A DNA stretch of 64,000 bases from Nonomuraea jabiensis. Its GTDB lineage: Bacteria > Actinomycetota > Actinomycetes > Streptosporangiales > Streptosporangiaceae. How positions within the stretch are numbered: the first letter of the stretch is position 1; the number at the start of each line of letters is the position of its first letter. Below the pieces are notes generated by a model that did not search any database, had not been told where the DNA came from, and worked only from the letters and a program-made list of their open reading frames with translations. This document shows positions 31,546 to 41,447 of this stretch, piece by piece. The position numbers were made by a program, and so were the translations under genes. The DNA lies in NCBI RefSeq assembly GCF_014204795.1, contig NZ_JACHMB010000001.1, positions 10,118,501 through 10,182,500 on the forward strand, written 5' to 3'.

Positions 31546-32985
31546 ATGACGATCCACGTCGAGGTGATCGAGACCTCTTCCCTGGGGGACCGCAGTTATC
31601 TGGCCCACGACGGGCGCGTCGCGGTGGTGGTCGATCCGCAGCGCGACATCGACCGCGTCCTGGCCCTCGCCGGGCGCCTGGGGGTGCGCGTCACCCACGT
31701 GGTGGAGACCCATCTGCACAACGACTACGTCTCCGGCGGTCTGGCGCTGGCGCGGGTGAGCGGGGCGGCGTACCTGGTGGGCGGGGCCGAGGAGGTCGGT
31801 TTCGACCGCGTGCCGGTCGCGGGCGGAGATCGGATCGCCGTCTCCGAGCGGATGTGGCTGGACGTGGTGAGCACACCGGGACACACGTTCCACCATCTGT
31901 CCTACGTGCTGGCCGGGCCGGGCGGTCCGGAGGGGGTGTTCACCGGGGGCTCGCTGTTGTTCGGCGGCACCGGGCGTACCGACCTGCTGGGCGCCGAGCA
32001 CGCCCGCACCCTGGCCCGCCACCAACACGCCTCCGCGCGGCGGCTGTCCGACCTGCTGCCCGACGGCGCGCGGCTCTGGCCCACGCACGGGTTCGGCAGC
32101 TTCTGCGCGGCCACGCCGTCCGGCGCGTCCGCCTCGACCATCGGCCGGGAGAAGGACGTCAACGCGGTGCTGCGGATGGAGGCCGACGACTTCGTCACCC
32201 ACCTCCTGGAAGGGCTGGACGCCTACCCCGCCTATTACGCCCACATGGGCGCGCGCAACGCCGCCGGCGCGGAGCCGATCGACCTGACCCCGGCGCGGCC
32301 GGCCGACAGCGCGGAGCTGCTGGCCCGCCTGCGGGCGGGTGAGTGGGTGGTGGACCTGCGCTCGCGCAAGGCGTTCGCGGACCGGCACCTGGCCGGCACG
32401 CTCAGCTTCGGCCTGGACGGGCCGATGGCGACCTGGCTGGGCTGGCTGGCCCCCTGGGGTACGCCCCTCACGCTGCTCGGCGAGTCCGCCGAACAGGTGG
32501 CCGCCGCCCAGCGCGAGCTGGCCCGCATCGGCATAGACCGTCCGGCCGCCGCGTCGACCGGCACCGTCGAGCAGTGGGCCGGGCACGACCCGGACCTGAT
32601 CGCCGACCTGACCACCGCGACCTTCTCCGACCTGGCCGCCGCCCGCACGGGCGAACCGGCCACTGCGCGCGCGGGTGAGCCGACCGGCGCTCGTGCGGGC
32701 GAGCCGGCCGGTGGCCTGACTGTCCTGGATGTGCGGATGGGCAACGAATGGCGGGCCGGCCACGTGGCCGGCGCCGTGCACATCCCGCTGCCCGAACTGC
32801 CGGGGCGCCTGGCCGAGGTGCCGGAGGGAACGGTGTGGGTGCACTGCGGCAGCGGCTACCGGGCCGCGGCGGCCGCGAGCCTGCTGGCCCGCAGCGGCCG
32901 CCAGGTGGTCCACATCGACGACGCCTACTCCCACGCCGCCGACGCCGGCCTGCCCATCACCACCTCCGACGACAAGCCTTCTTGA
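31546..32985 (+). CDS. Persulfide dioxygenase (ETHE1-like)-rhodanese fusion
   Basis: A 479-residue protein. Residues 1-240 are an MBL-fold persulfide dioxygenase: THLHNDYVSGG supplies the HxHxD metal motif, with STPGHTFHHLSY and LWPTHGFGSF for later iron ligands. Residues about 250-350 are an inactive-looking rhodanese repeat (VVDLRSRKAFADRHL, no Cys loop), and about 385-475 a rhodanese with active Cys in VHCGSGYRA. It should oxidise glutathione-type or mycothiol persulfide to sulfite and handle sulfane sulfur in the cytoplasm. ATG at 31546 has GGAAGGAG upstream. The CsoR/CstR-like operator suggests induction by persulfide. Confidence 0.88.
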   Translation: MTIHVEVIETSSLGDRSYLAHDGRVAVVVDPQRDIDRVLALAGRLGVRVTHVVETHLHNDYVSGGLALARVSGAAYLVGGAEEVGFDRVPVAGGDRIAVSERMWLDVVSTPGHTFHHLSYVLAGPGGPEGVFTGGSLLFGGTGRTDLLGAEHARTLARHQHASARRLSDLLPDGARLWPTHGFGSFCAATPSGASASTIGREKDVNAVLRMEADDFVTHLLEGLDAYPAYYAHMGARNAAGAEPIDLTPARPADSAELLARLRAGEWVVDLRSRKAFADRHLAGTLSFGLDGPMATWLGWLAPWGTPLTLLGESAEQVAAAQRELARIGIDRPAAASTGTVEQWAGHDPDLIADLTTATFSDLAAARTGEPATARAGEPTGARAGEPAGGLTVLDVRMGNEWRAGHVAGAVHIPLPELPGRLAEVPEGTVWVHCGSGYRAAAAASLLARSGRQVVHIDDAYSHAADAGLPITTSDDKPS

Positions 32986-33379
32986 CCGCCTTCGGTTCCT
33001 CCAAGCAGGGCCAGGCCGAGCGCTCGAGCCGGTCGGCCCTGCGGACGCCGAAAGCACGCGATTGTAGTCACGATGACCCGTAAAGCAGCTTTAGTCACAA
33101 TGGCAACGCATGAATGGTCTGCCCCACCTGTGCAGAGAGCGTAGGGCGTGGAAGCGACGGCCTCGATTTTTTGCCAAGTGTCAGAATCCCTACAGGCGCG
33201 GCATTTCAGCCCCACTCAGCCACCCACACCCTCGAATCCGATTTGCACTACTTGCACTATCTATGGCTATATGTCTATCTTTTGCCTAGTCGCGGCACAC
33301 ATGTGGCGCCCTTTGGCCGCATCGTTGCCGCTTCGTTGACCGGACCGTGCGCTGCCCGGAGAAGTTCTTCGGAGACAGC
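32986..33379. other. Intergenic stretch without a recognised gene
   Basis: About 390 bases of lower GC than the neighbours, between the rhodanese fusion and the riboswitch-led GH25 gene. Open frames here show no family resemblance. The promoter for the riboswitch transcript should lie in its right half, but no confident -35/-10 pair was found. Confidence 0.5.
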
Positions 33380-33510
33380 GTCCGGCCGCCGAATCCGCGC
33401 CTTGCGGAACCGGGGACCCACCTTTCTTGGGGTGAATCGGACGCCAGCCCAGGCTGCGCCACGTAGGGCACTTCCAGGCCCGAACCCGTCAGCTAACCCG
33501 GTAGGCGGTA
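33380..33510 (+). promoter_or_regulatory. ydaO-type c-di-AMP riboswitch
   Basis: The 5' leader of the GH25 gene holds the conserved blocks of the actinobacterial ydaO/yuaA class: CCGCCGAATCCGC (about 33387-33399), GGAACCGGGGACCCAC (about 33406-33422), TTGGGGTGAATCGG (33427-33440), GTAGGGCACTTCC (33463-33475) and GCCCGAACCCGTCAGCTAAC (about 33478-33497) with CCCGGTAGGCGG following. These elements bind two c-di-AMP molecules and switch off expression. In streptomycetes the class precedes cell-wall hydrolases such as Rpf proteins, matching the muramidase downstream. Boundaries are approximate. Confidence 0.85.
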
Positions 33511-33534
33511 TGGGAGCAAGGAGTCAATCCCGTC

Positions 33535-34302
33535 ATGTCCAAGCCTCGGCTTGCCGCAATCGCCTGCGTCCTCAAGAATCACCGCGACCTCCTCACCAAG
33601 TACCTCAGCTTCGCCGTCGCCGGCGCCATCCTCGCCGGAACCATCGCCATCACGAGCTTCGCATTCGCATCACCCACTGCGCAGCACCCGGTGCCGGAGA
33701 CTCGTCATGGAGCCAGACCCCTCATCTACGGCCTGGACATCTCCAATTACGAGCCCCTGTACGACTGGAACGCCAGCCCGGCCAAGTTCGGCATCATCAA
33801 GGCCACGGAAGGCACCGCCTTCCGCGATGCCTCATTCGCCAGGCACTGGCGCAAGCTGGGCAAGAAGGGGATCGTACGCGGGGCGTACCACTACGGCCAC
33901 CCGCGCAACAATCCCATCGCGGAGGCCGAGCACTTCCTGTCCGTGGTGAACTCGCAGCCCGCCAAGGCCGGCGACCTGCTGGTCCTCGACCTGGAGACCA
34001 CGGACGGCAGATCCGTCGCCGAGGTCAACGCCTGGGCCAAGGCGTGGCTGTCGTACGTGAAGGACAAGACGGGCATCACCCCGATGTTCTACAGCGGCTG
34101 GAACTTCGCCAACAAATACGGCAAGGGCCTGGCCCAGTACCCGCTGTGGGTCGCGCACTACAGCAAGGCCAGGGGGGCGGTCACCCCGCCCGCCGACTGG
34201 AAGTCCTGGACCATCCACCAGTACTCCGAGTCCCCTGTCGACCAGAACGTCTCCGCGCTGACCGCCGACCAGTTGCGTGGGCTGGGCCGCCCCACCGCCT
34301 GA
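33535..34302 (+). CDS. Secreted GH25 muramidase (lysozyme-like)
   Basis: A 255-residue protein with a basic N-terminus and one hydrophobic segment (residues about 24-45) acting as signal or anchor. The catalytic GH25 domain covers 60-250: YGLDISNYEP, FGIIKATEG, GAYHYGHP, LLVLDLETTDG with the catalytic Asp/Glu pair, and IHQYSES. It should cleave peptidoglycan between MurNAc and GlcNAc outside the membrane. AAGGAG (33518-33523) precedes the ATG. The c-di-AMP riboswitch in its leader links it to cell-wall and turgor control. Confidence 0.9.
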   Translation: MSKPRLAAIACVLKNHRDLLTKYLSFAVAGAILAGTIAITSFAFASPTAQHPVPETRHGARPLIYGLDISNYEPLYDWNASPAKFGIIKATEGTAFRDASFARHWRKLGKKGIVRGAYHYGHPRNNPIAEAEHFLSVVNSQPAKAGDLLVLDLETTDGRSVAEVNAWAKAWLSYVKDKTGITPMFYSGWNFANKYGKGLAQYPLWVAHYSKARGAVTPPADWKSWTIHQYSESPVDQNVSALTADQLRGLGRPTA

Positions 34303-34505
34303 GCCGGCACGGCAGGAGTGGCAGCGGGTCCACGCCGCGCTCACCTCCTCTCGGCCCGGAGGAGCAGGCATGGGCCCGGCAGTCTTGCCCCATGCAAATC
34401 TTGCACAGTGCCATGAACACTCCCGCACCCCTCCCGCGTATCCCTCAGTGACCGGCGCCACTCACGAAGGCCGCGTCCACGGGACCGGAAGGGGATGACG
34501 GCGTA

Positions 34506-35183
34506 ATGCGACTCCTCGACAGCCGTCGCGCTCTCATCAGTTGCGGCATTGCCGCCCTCTGCACTCTGACCGCCTGCGCCGGCTACACGCCGACGCCCGT
34601 CGCCGACACCGCCGGCCTCAGCACCGAGCCGACCGCCGTCGAGACCGAACCGACCGGCGCGCCCACCGTCCGGGGGGTGGAGGACGAGCCGGAGATCGGC
34701 ACCCGGCAGACCAAATGGGGACCGCTGACCGAGGCCGACCAGGAGCTCATCCGGAAGGTCCGGCTCGCCAGCCTGTGGGAGATGCCCATGGCCCAGGACG
34801 CGATACAGCGCGCCAACAGCGCCCGCGTCCGCCAGGTCAGCAGGGAGATCGCAGCTCAACACGACACGCTCGACGGGCAGGTTCGCGACGTGGCCGCCAA
34901 GCTGAAGGTCAAGCTGCCGGTGAAGCCCACGCCTCAGCAACAGGACTGGATGGCCGACATTTCCGGCAGGTCCGGATCTGCCTATGACACCACGTACGTC
35001 AAATGGCTGCGCCTGGCGCACGGACAGATCTTCACCCTGATCGGCACGGTACGCGGCACCACGCAGAACACCCTGGTCCGGCGCTTCTCCGAACAGGCCA
35101 ACGCCGCGGTGCTCAACCACCAGCGCCTCCTGGAGAGCACCGGCCTGACCACACCCGAGAGCTTCCCCACCCCGTCCATCTGA
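34506..35183 (+). CDS. DUF4142 domain lipoprotein
   Basis: A 225-residue protein with a lipoprotein signal peptide (lipobox LTAC, Cys24) followed by a low-complexity Thr/Pro/Glu linker and a helical DUF4142 domain (about 70-215: DQELIRKVRLASLWEMPMA, AAQHDTLDGQVRDVA, FTLIGTVRGTTQNTLVRRF split over several helices). The domain is ferritin-like in fold and its function is unknown. It is exported and anchored on the cell surface. It lies 200 bases after the muramidase gene and may be separately transcribed. Confidence 0.85.
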   Translation: MRLLDSRRALISCGIAALCTLTACAGYTPTPVADTAGLSTEPTAVETEPTGAPTVRGVEDEPEIGTRQTKWGPLTEADQELIRKVRLASLWEMPMAQDAIQRANSARVRQVSREIAAQHDTLDGQVRDVAAKLKVKLPVKPTPQQQDWMADISGRSGSAYDTTYVKWLRLAHGQIFTLIGTVRGTTQNTLVRRFSEQANAAVLNHQRLLESTGLTTPESFPTPSI

Positions 35184-35236
35184 GTGCTCAGGCGGTTGCT
35201 CGTCGGCGGCGCGAGGCGCCGCGCGAGGTCCGCGAT

Positions 35237-35737
35237 TCAGACAGCGGACCAGCCCAGCGGGTTCGGCACGTTCACGGGCGGCTCGCCGCCCGCCTCGTTG
35301 AAGGCGTTCATCGCCGAGATGAGCGCCCGGCGCTGCCTGTCCGACATCCGCGCCACGATCGCGCCGATCTCCTCCCTGCGGCGCGCGGTCACCTCGTCCA
35401 CGATGCGGCGTCCCTCGTCCGTCAGCCGCATCAGGCTCTCGCGCCGGTTGTGCGGGTTGACCTCGCGTACGATCAACCCGGCGGCCACCAGCCGATCGGC
35501 CATCCGCATCGCCGTGGAGGAGTTGACGCCCAGCAGCTCCGCCATCGTGACCAGCTTCGTCTCGCCGTGGCCGGCCAGCACCACCAGCATCCTGAACTGC
35601 GGCAACGTGACCCTGTCCGCCACCGCCCCCAATGACCTCACCGCGACCGCCACCAACAGGCGCGACCCGGTCAGCACCGCCGTGACGACAGCGGAAAGAT
35701 CCGCTCCCTGCGCCTGGAGGTCATCGTGTTCCTTCAT
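35237..35737 (-). CDS. MarR family transcriptional regulator
   Basis: A 166-residue winged-helix regulator: LPQFRMLVVLAGHGETKLVT, the recognition helix LGVNSSTAMRMADRLVAAGL, and the wing REVNPHNRRESLMRLTDEGRR (read as REVNPHNRRE and LMRLTDEGRR). The ATG at 35737 is used; an in-frame GTG at 35743 would add two residues. It is divergent from the ECF sigma operon and convergent with the DUF4142 gene. Its ligand and target are unknown. Confidence 0.85.
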   Translation of the reverse strand: MKEHDDLQAQGADLSAVVTAVLTGSRLLVAVAVRSLGAVADRVTLPQFRMLVVLAGHGETKLVTMAELLGVNSSTAMRMADRLVAAGLIVREVNPHNRRESLMRLTDEGRRIVDEVTARRREEIGAIVARMSDRQRRALISAMNAFNEAGGEPPVNVPNPLGWSAV

Positions 35738-35924
35738 AGGCACTGTTGTACATGCCGCGCCCCATCACGGGCACGAGATGCTCATCGCCGATGAGAGCGG
35801 AATCCGCGGGTCCAGGTGGCCGTCCTGGACCGCGGTGAACAAGGGCACGAGGATCCACGGGCCAAATCGCGAAAAGGGCTGACCTGGGAGAACCGGCTCA
35901 TACAGGTCGTGCGATAGATATACC

Positions 35925-36497
35925 GTGAGACCGTTTCCCTTCCGACGGCGCGCGGCCCCGGACGTCACTGCGGAAAGCAATGACGCCGACCTCATCACCG
36001 CTGTCGCCGCGCGGAGCACCGTCGCCCTGCGCATCCTCCACCAGCGCCACGCCCCCTGGCTGCGCGCCCGCCTGGCTCGCCGCTGCGCCGACGCGGACGC
36101 CATCGACGACGCGCTGCAGGAGACTTTTCTGGCCGTGTGGCGCTCGGCGGGTGGTTTCCGCGGCGACAACCCGGCCGGCTGGTTGTGGACGATCGCCGTC
36201 CGCCGTCTGATCTCCGCTCTGCGCGGCCGCGGCGCGCGCTGGGTCGGCTCCGGCATCGAACCGAACGACAGCTCGCCGGTCGCCTCGGCCGAGGACGTGG
36301 TCCTGCTGAGCGTGGAGCACGGTGACCTCGGCGCCGCCTTGAACAGGCTCTCTCCAGAGTTGCGCGCCGTCATCGAGGCGACCGTCCTCGACGGCCTCAC
36401 CACCAAGGAGGCCGCCGGTCTCCTGGGCATTCCGGAAGGCACGGTCAAGACCCGCGCCATGCGGGCCAGGGCCCGGTTGCGCGAGGAGCTGTCATGA
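35925..36497 (+). CDS. ECF-type RNA polymerase sigma factor
   Basis: A 190-residue sigma-70 family protein. Region 2 spans about 25-95 (LRILHQRHAPWLRARL, DDALQETFLAVWRSAGGF) and region 4 about 130-185 (ELRAVIEATVLDGLTTKEAA, GIPEGTVKTRAMRARARLRE). The start is GTG at 35925. Its 3' end overlaps the next gene by 4 bases (ATGA). The downstream gene has a zinc-finger anti-sigma N-terminus, so this forms a sigma/anti-sigma pair that probably drives its own operon including the ABC transporter. Confidence 0.92.
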   Translation: MRPFPFRRRAAPDVTAESNDADLITAVAARSTVALRILHQRHAPWLRARLARRCADADAIDDALQETFLAVWRSAGGFRGDNPAGWLWTIAVRRLISALRGRGARWVGSGIEPNDSSPVASAEDVVLLSVEHGDLGAALNRLSPELRAVIEATVLDGLTTKEAAGLLGIPEGTVKTRAMRARARLREELS

Positions 36498-37278
36498 GTA
36501 GCTGGCACATTCCCGATGACCTGCGCGAGCGCTACCTCGAAGGCACGCTCGGACCGGCGCTGGCCATGTCCGTGGACGCGCATCTCGGCCGTTGCGCTGA
36601 TTGCCGGGCGGCGGTGCCGTACGACAAGGACTGGCTCGAAGCGTCCTGGGCGCGGCTGGAGGCCGAGCTGATCACGCCGCGCCCGAGCCTGGCGGAGCGT
36701 TTCCTGCGTTACAAAGGGGTGCCCGACCACCTGGCCAGGCTGCTGACGGCGACACCGACGCTGAGCCAGGCCTGGCTGGCCGCCGTGGTGGCGGTACTGG
36801 CGTTCGCGGTCCTTGCCGCGCGCGCGCAGGCCGAACTGCTGCCCGCTTTCCTCATCGTCGCGCCGATGCTGCCGCTGGCGGGCATCGCGCTCGCCTACGG
36901 GCCCCGCGTCGATCCCGCCCACGAACTGGTCGCCGCCACGCCGATGTCCGGCCCGCGGCTGCTGCTGACCAGGGCCACGGCCGTGCTGGCGGTGTCGGTC
37001 GTGCTGGCCGGGCTTGCCTCACCGCTGCTGGCCGCACCTCCCGGTCTGGCCGCCGCCTGGCTGCTGCCCGCGCTGGCCGCCGCCTCGGGCTGCCTGGCCC
37101 TGTCGAACCGGCTGCCGGTGCCGATCGCCGCACTCACCGTGGGCGGGGTGTGGCTGGCCATCGTCGGCACGGGCCGCTTCATCGGCAGCTGGCTGGCCGT
37201 CTTCGGTCCCGCTCCGCAGATCGGGTACGGCGTGGCCGCCCTCCTCCTGACATACCGCTTCTACAAGGTGAGCAGCAG

Positions 37279-37282
<4 letters not shown>
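36494..37282 (+). CDS. Membrane anti-sigma factor with zf-HC2 domain
   Basis: A 262-residue protein. The N-terminal 45 residues form an anti-sigma zinc finger (VDAHLGRCADCRAAVP, HxxxCxxC). From about residue 90 there are five to six hydrophobic helices, more than in a simple one-helix anti-sigma factor. It should hold the upstream ECF sigma at the membrane and release it on a signal, perhaps sensed by the transporter encoded downstream. Its stop overlaps the ABC ATPase start (ATGA). Confidence 0.85.
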
Positions 37283-38111
<829 letters not shown>

Positions 38112-38115
<4 letters not shown>

Positions 38116-39554
38116 CGCGGCGGCTGTTCCTGTTCGAGACGCGCAGGCTGGTGCGGCACCCGCTCGTGTGGGGCGCGACCGTCCTGGTGCTGGCGCTGCA
38201 GACCTTCCTCAGCTGGGGCCAGCAGCCCGACCTCACGATGGACCCGATCAACGCCACCGGGCTGGCCACCTGTCTAGCCTCGGCGGTCCTGATCACGGCG
38301 AGCCTGGCCACCTCACGCGACGGGCGGCACGGCATGCCGGAAAGCCTCGCCGGCCTGCCCGGGCGGGCCGAGCACCGCACGCGGGCCCTGCTGCTGGCCA
38401 CACCGCTGGTCGCGGCGCTCGCAGCGGGTGTGGCCGTAGGCGGTTACCTGGCGATCCGGCTGCTGAGCGGCCCCGCCGGAGGGCGGTTGGACGTGTGGGA
38501 GCCACTGACGGCGGTGGCTGCCACAGTCCTCGCCGCGACGCTGGGCGTGGCCGTCGGCCGTTGGACGCGGTGGCTGATCGCCGGGCCGCTGGTGGTGGCC
38601 GTGCTCGGCTTCCTCATTTACATGAACCCGACGAACGGACAGGCCCGCTGGCTGCTGCCGGTGATGCAGGCCCACCGGCCGGACTGGCCCGACCGCCCGT
38701 CCGCGCTCCACCTGGTGTACGTGCTCGCCGTCGCCGCCGTCTTCGGCGGGATCGCGCTGCTCAGGCATCGGGTACGGCCGGCACCCGCTGTGGCTGTGGT
38801 GGTGGCGCTGGCGGTCGCGGTGCCCTCCGGGGCCATCGCGGCGTCCACCCGGCCACCGAGCAGGTTTCCCACGAACGTGGAGCTGACTGTCGACCATGTG
38901 GACTCCCGCGTGCGTGAGCGCTACTTCGGCCCCGATGCCTACCGCTGCACGGAGCGCCAAGGGCTCACCTACTGCGCCTTTCCCGGTTACGAACCGTGGA
39001 TCCCGCTGTGGGAACAGGCGGTCCAGCCGGTCGTGGCGGTGCTGCCCGCCGCGCTGCGGGCACGGGCGCCCCAGGTGCGGCAGATGAGTCCGACCTGGAG
39101 CTTCGCCGATGATTCGGGCGTGATCCGGCCGTCGATGAGCTGGGGGCATCCCGACCAGCGCAGGATGCTGGCCGAGGACGTGGCCTTCCGGGCGACCGGG
39201 CTGTACGACTCGGCCGCCAAGCACTTCAACCCCTCCCGGCGCGCCGCACCGTGTGACGTGCGCGGTCAGGCCCGCACGGTAGTGGCGCTCTGGCTCATCG
39301 GCCAAGTCTCCCCTCCCGAGGCCCGGCGGCAGCTTTATGTCGACCATCACCTGGGACGCCTGTCCGGTCTGGACTGGGGCCCGGCCGAGATCGGCTACGC
39401 CAAGCTTCTGCTGGCCTCCCCCGGCGCCCGTGAGAAGGTCCAGGCCAACTGGGACACGCTCGTCAAGCCCACCACCACGATCGACCAGGCCTTGCCGCTG
39501 CTCGGGCTGGAACGGAAGTTCGACGCGCCGATGGGAGCCATGCCATGCCTCTAA
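38112..39554 (+). CDS. ABC-2-like membrane protein with large extracytoplasmic part
   Basis: A 480-residue protein. The first 250 residues hold about six membrane helices, starting FLFETRRLVRHPLVWGATVL, typical of ABC-2 permeases. A large C-terminal region (about 260-480) with two Cys residues (YRCTERQGLTYCAFPG) follows and looks extracytoplasmic; no known domain was recognised there. GTG start overlaps the ATPase stop. It should be the transport partner of the preceding ATPase. The substrate is unknown. Confidence 0.75.
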
Positions 39555-40261
39555 CACTGCCCGCCCGCCCCCAGGCCGCCCGATCCGCCGCGGACGCACC
39601 CATCACGTCCGCCCCTGCCCCGCCACCATCCCGCTGGCGGGTGGCGCTCCTGCTGGTGCGCCCCCTCGCTCGGGCCATCGACTGGGGACCTCTGGCCGTG
39701 GTCGCCGCCTTCACCGCCGGGCTGGTGAGCCTGGTGGAGTACGGGGAGGCACTGCCCGGGGGCGACGCGCTCGTGCTCATGCGCATCTGTGGCACCCTGC
39801 TCGGCGCGGCGGCGGCCTTCGGGCTGGTCGATGCCATGTCCGCCGACCTCGGCGCCGCCGCGGTCCCCCGATGGGTCCGACAGGCGCTGCGCTGCCTGCT
39901 GCCCGGTGGCGCCGCGATCGCGATCTGGCTGGCCGCCTTCTCCTACATCTTGACCCGCCTGCCCGAGGGCGCCCTGTTCCCGGTCGGCGACCTGCTCATC
40001 GAGGTAGGCGTCTGCCTCGGCATCGCGCTGGCGGCCGCGGCGACCGCCGTGCGGTTCGCACCCGGACGGCAGGCCGCCATGGCCGCCATGGTGGTCCAGC
40101 TGGCGATGGTGCTGGGGACCATCCTGCTCCCCGAGCAGGCCCGGCTCTGGCCGCCGACCTGCGGGTTCGGGTACTGGGATCAGGCACACCTGTTCTGGCT
40201 GGCGATGCTGCCCCTGCCGTACCTCTGGCTGATCACCGCGGGGCGCGACCTGCGGCGCTGA
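39545..40261 (+). CDS. Hydrophobic membrane protein, last gene of the sigma/ABC operon
   Basis: A 238-residue integral membrane protein with a Pro/Ala-rich cytoplasmic start and about six helices. It overlaps the end of the previous gene by 10 bases, so it belongs to the same operon. No family was recognised with confidence; it could be a second permease subunit. The terminator-like hairpin at 40289 follows. Confidence 0.7.
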   Translation: MPLTLPARPQAARSAADAPITSAPAPPPSRWRVALLLVRPLARAIDWGPLAVVAAFTAGLVSLVEYGEALPGGDALVLMRICGTLLGAAAAFGLVDAMSADLGAAAVPRWVRQALRCLLPGGAAIAIWLAAFSYILTRLPEGALFPVGDLLIEVGVCLGIALAAAATAVRFAPGRQAAMAAMVVQLAMVLGTILLPEQARLWPPTCGFGYWDQAHLFWLAMLPLPYLWLITAGRDLRR

Positions 40262-40288
40262 CCCGCCGCGCTGTCAGGCGATGACTTC

Positions 40289-40311
40289 GGCGGCCCGCAT
40301 GGCGGGCCGCC
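40289..40311 (+). terminator. Terminator-like hairpin after the sigma/ABC operon
   Basis: GGCGGCCCGC (40289-40298) and GCGGGCCGCC (40302-40311) form a perfect 10-bp stem with a 3-base loop, 28 bases after the operon's last stop. There is no U-tract, as is common in GC-rich actinomycetes. Confidence 0.55.
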
Positions 40312-40395
40312 AGCCTCCCTTGAAGACCACCATCGACAGCAGGAACCACCCAGCGCCACGCCGCGTGGCGCGCACCCTCGACCGCCCGTCGCGGC

Positions 40396-40646
40396 TACGC
40401 CGTCGGCACGATCGTTCTGGAAGCGGTGCTGCCGCCGCACCACGGCCCCACTGAGACCGTACCGGTCACGATGTCCGACGTCGGCCTCGACGAGCGCGAC
40501 GGCATCGAGGCGAAGGCGGCCGTCGTCGGCCGGCTCGCGAAGGCCCTGGAGGTCATCCGCCGCAGCGACCCGGCACGGATCACGACCCTGGGCGGCGAAT
40601 GCTCGGTGAGCGTGGCGCCCTTCAGCGAGCTCGCGCGTCGCCGTCA
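40396..40646 (+). pseudogene. Arginase/agmatinase-family gene fragment
   Basis: The plus strand reads GYAVGTIVLEAVLPPHHGP, then DVGLDERDGIEAKAAVVG and ARITTLGGECSVSVAPFSEL. The last block is the LGGDCS metal-site segment of ureohydrolases (with Glu for Asp). The beginning and the whole C-terminal half, with the remaining metal ligands, are missing; the sequence runs into the 3' end of the gene on the opposite strand at 40644. It is a remnant and cannot be functional. Confidence 0.75.
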
Positions 40647-41315
40647 GTTCTCGACGCCCGTGGCCGCGTGGGAGGTCCCGACCGGCTTGGACTCGGGCGA
40701 GCCCCGCTGCCGTAGATAGATCGCCAGCACCACCATCGACAGCACGGCCAGGAGCTCCGACTGCCAGTTCTGCAGGCTACGGTTCCAGAACTCCGGCGAG
40801 GTGACGTACGCCCCCCATCCGACGGGATCACGCAGGTCGTCCAGCCGCTCGCTGTTGTACGCGGCCAGCCCCGCCACCGACTGCGCCAGCCACGACAGCA
40901 CGAAGATCGCCCCCATCACCAGCGCCAGCGAGTTGCCGAACAGCCACAGCCGCAACCCCCCGGTCCTGGCCCACGCCGGGGAACCGTCATGGGCATACCG
41001 TCCGACCTGCTGCTCCTCATCCGATTCCAGCCCTTCCTGACCCACCTTCTTCGACTCGGGCGACCCCTTCTGCACCAGCCAGACGGTGAGCACGATGAAC
41101 AGGAAGAACTGCAGATACTCCGACTGCCAGTTCTCCGCCACGTCGACCGCGAACGTCGAGGAGGTCACGTACTGCAGGATCGAGACCGGCTCGCCGCCCA
41201 GGGCCAGCTCCTGATCGTTGTAGTCCAGCATCCCCGCCACGGCCTGTCCGGCGAGCGCGAGCACGAAGAGGATCAGGAACGCCAGCGCCAGCGAGTTCTC
41301 CTTGAGCCACCTCAC
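40644..41315 (-). CDS. Two-repeat membrane protein (DUF6766-like)
   Basis: A 223-residue membrane protein with an internal duplication. Each half starts with a helix (ENSLALAFLILFVLALAGQAVAG; FGNSLALVMGAIFVLSWLAQ), has a YN motif, then NWQSEYLQFFLFIVLTVWL or NWQSELLAVLSMVVLAIYL, and ends KGSPESK or RGSPESK. This pattern fits the DUF6766 family; the family number is from memory. The function is unknown. It is transcribed away from the YihY-family gene at 41448. Confidence 0.75.
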   Translation of the reverse strand: MRWLKENSLALAFLILFVLALAGQAVAGMLDYNDQELALGGEPVSILQYVTSSTFAVDVAENWQSEYLQFFLFIVLTVWLVQKGSPESKKVGQEGLESDEEQQVGRYAHDGSPAWARTGGLRLWLFGNSLALVMGAIFVLSWLAQSVAGLAAYNSERLDDLRDPVGWGAYVTSPEFWNRSLQNWQSELLAVLSMVVLAIYLRQRGSPESKPVGTSHAATGVEN

Positions 41316-41447
41316 AGCAAAAACCTCATGAAGCTCCCGCTACCCGGAGGTCAACTCGGCATGCGAGCGACTTGACGCCCGGTGGTGCATAGCTCCCGGA
41401 GGGCGGGGTAAACGCGGTCCCATGATGCGCAGCCCGGAGGCAGTCCG

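Noticed and set aside
33114..34451. A 445-residue frame covering the riboswitch and GH25 gene
   Set aside because: It has no family features and overlaps both the conserved riboswitch blocks and the GH25 domain in another frame.
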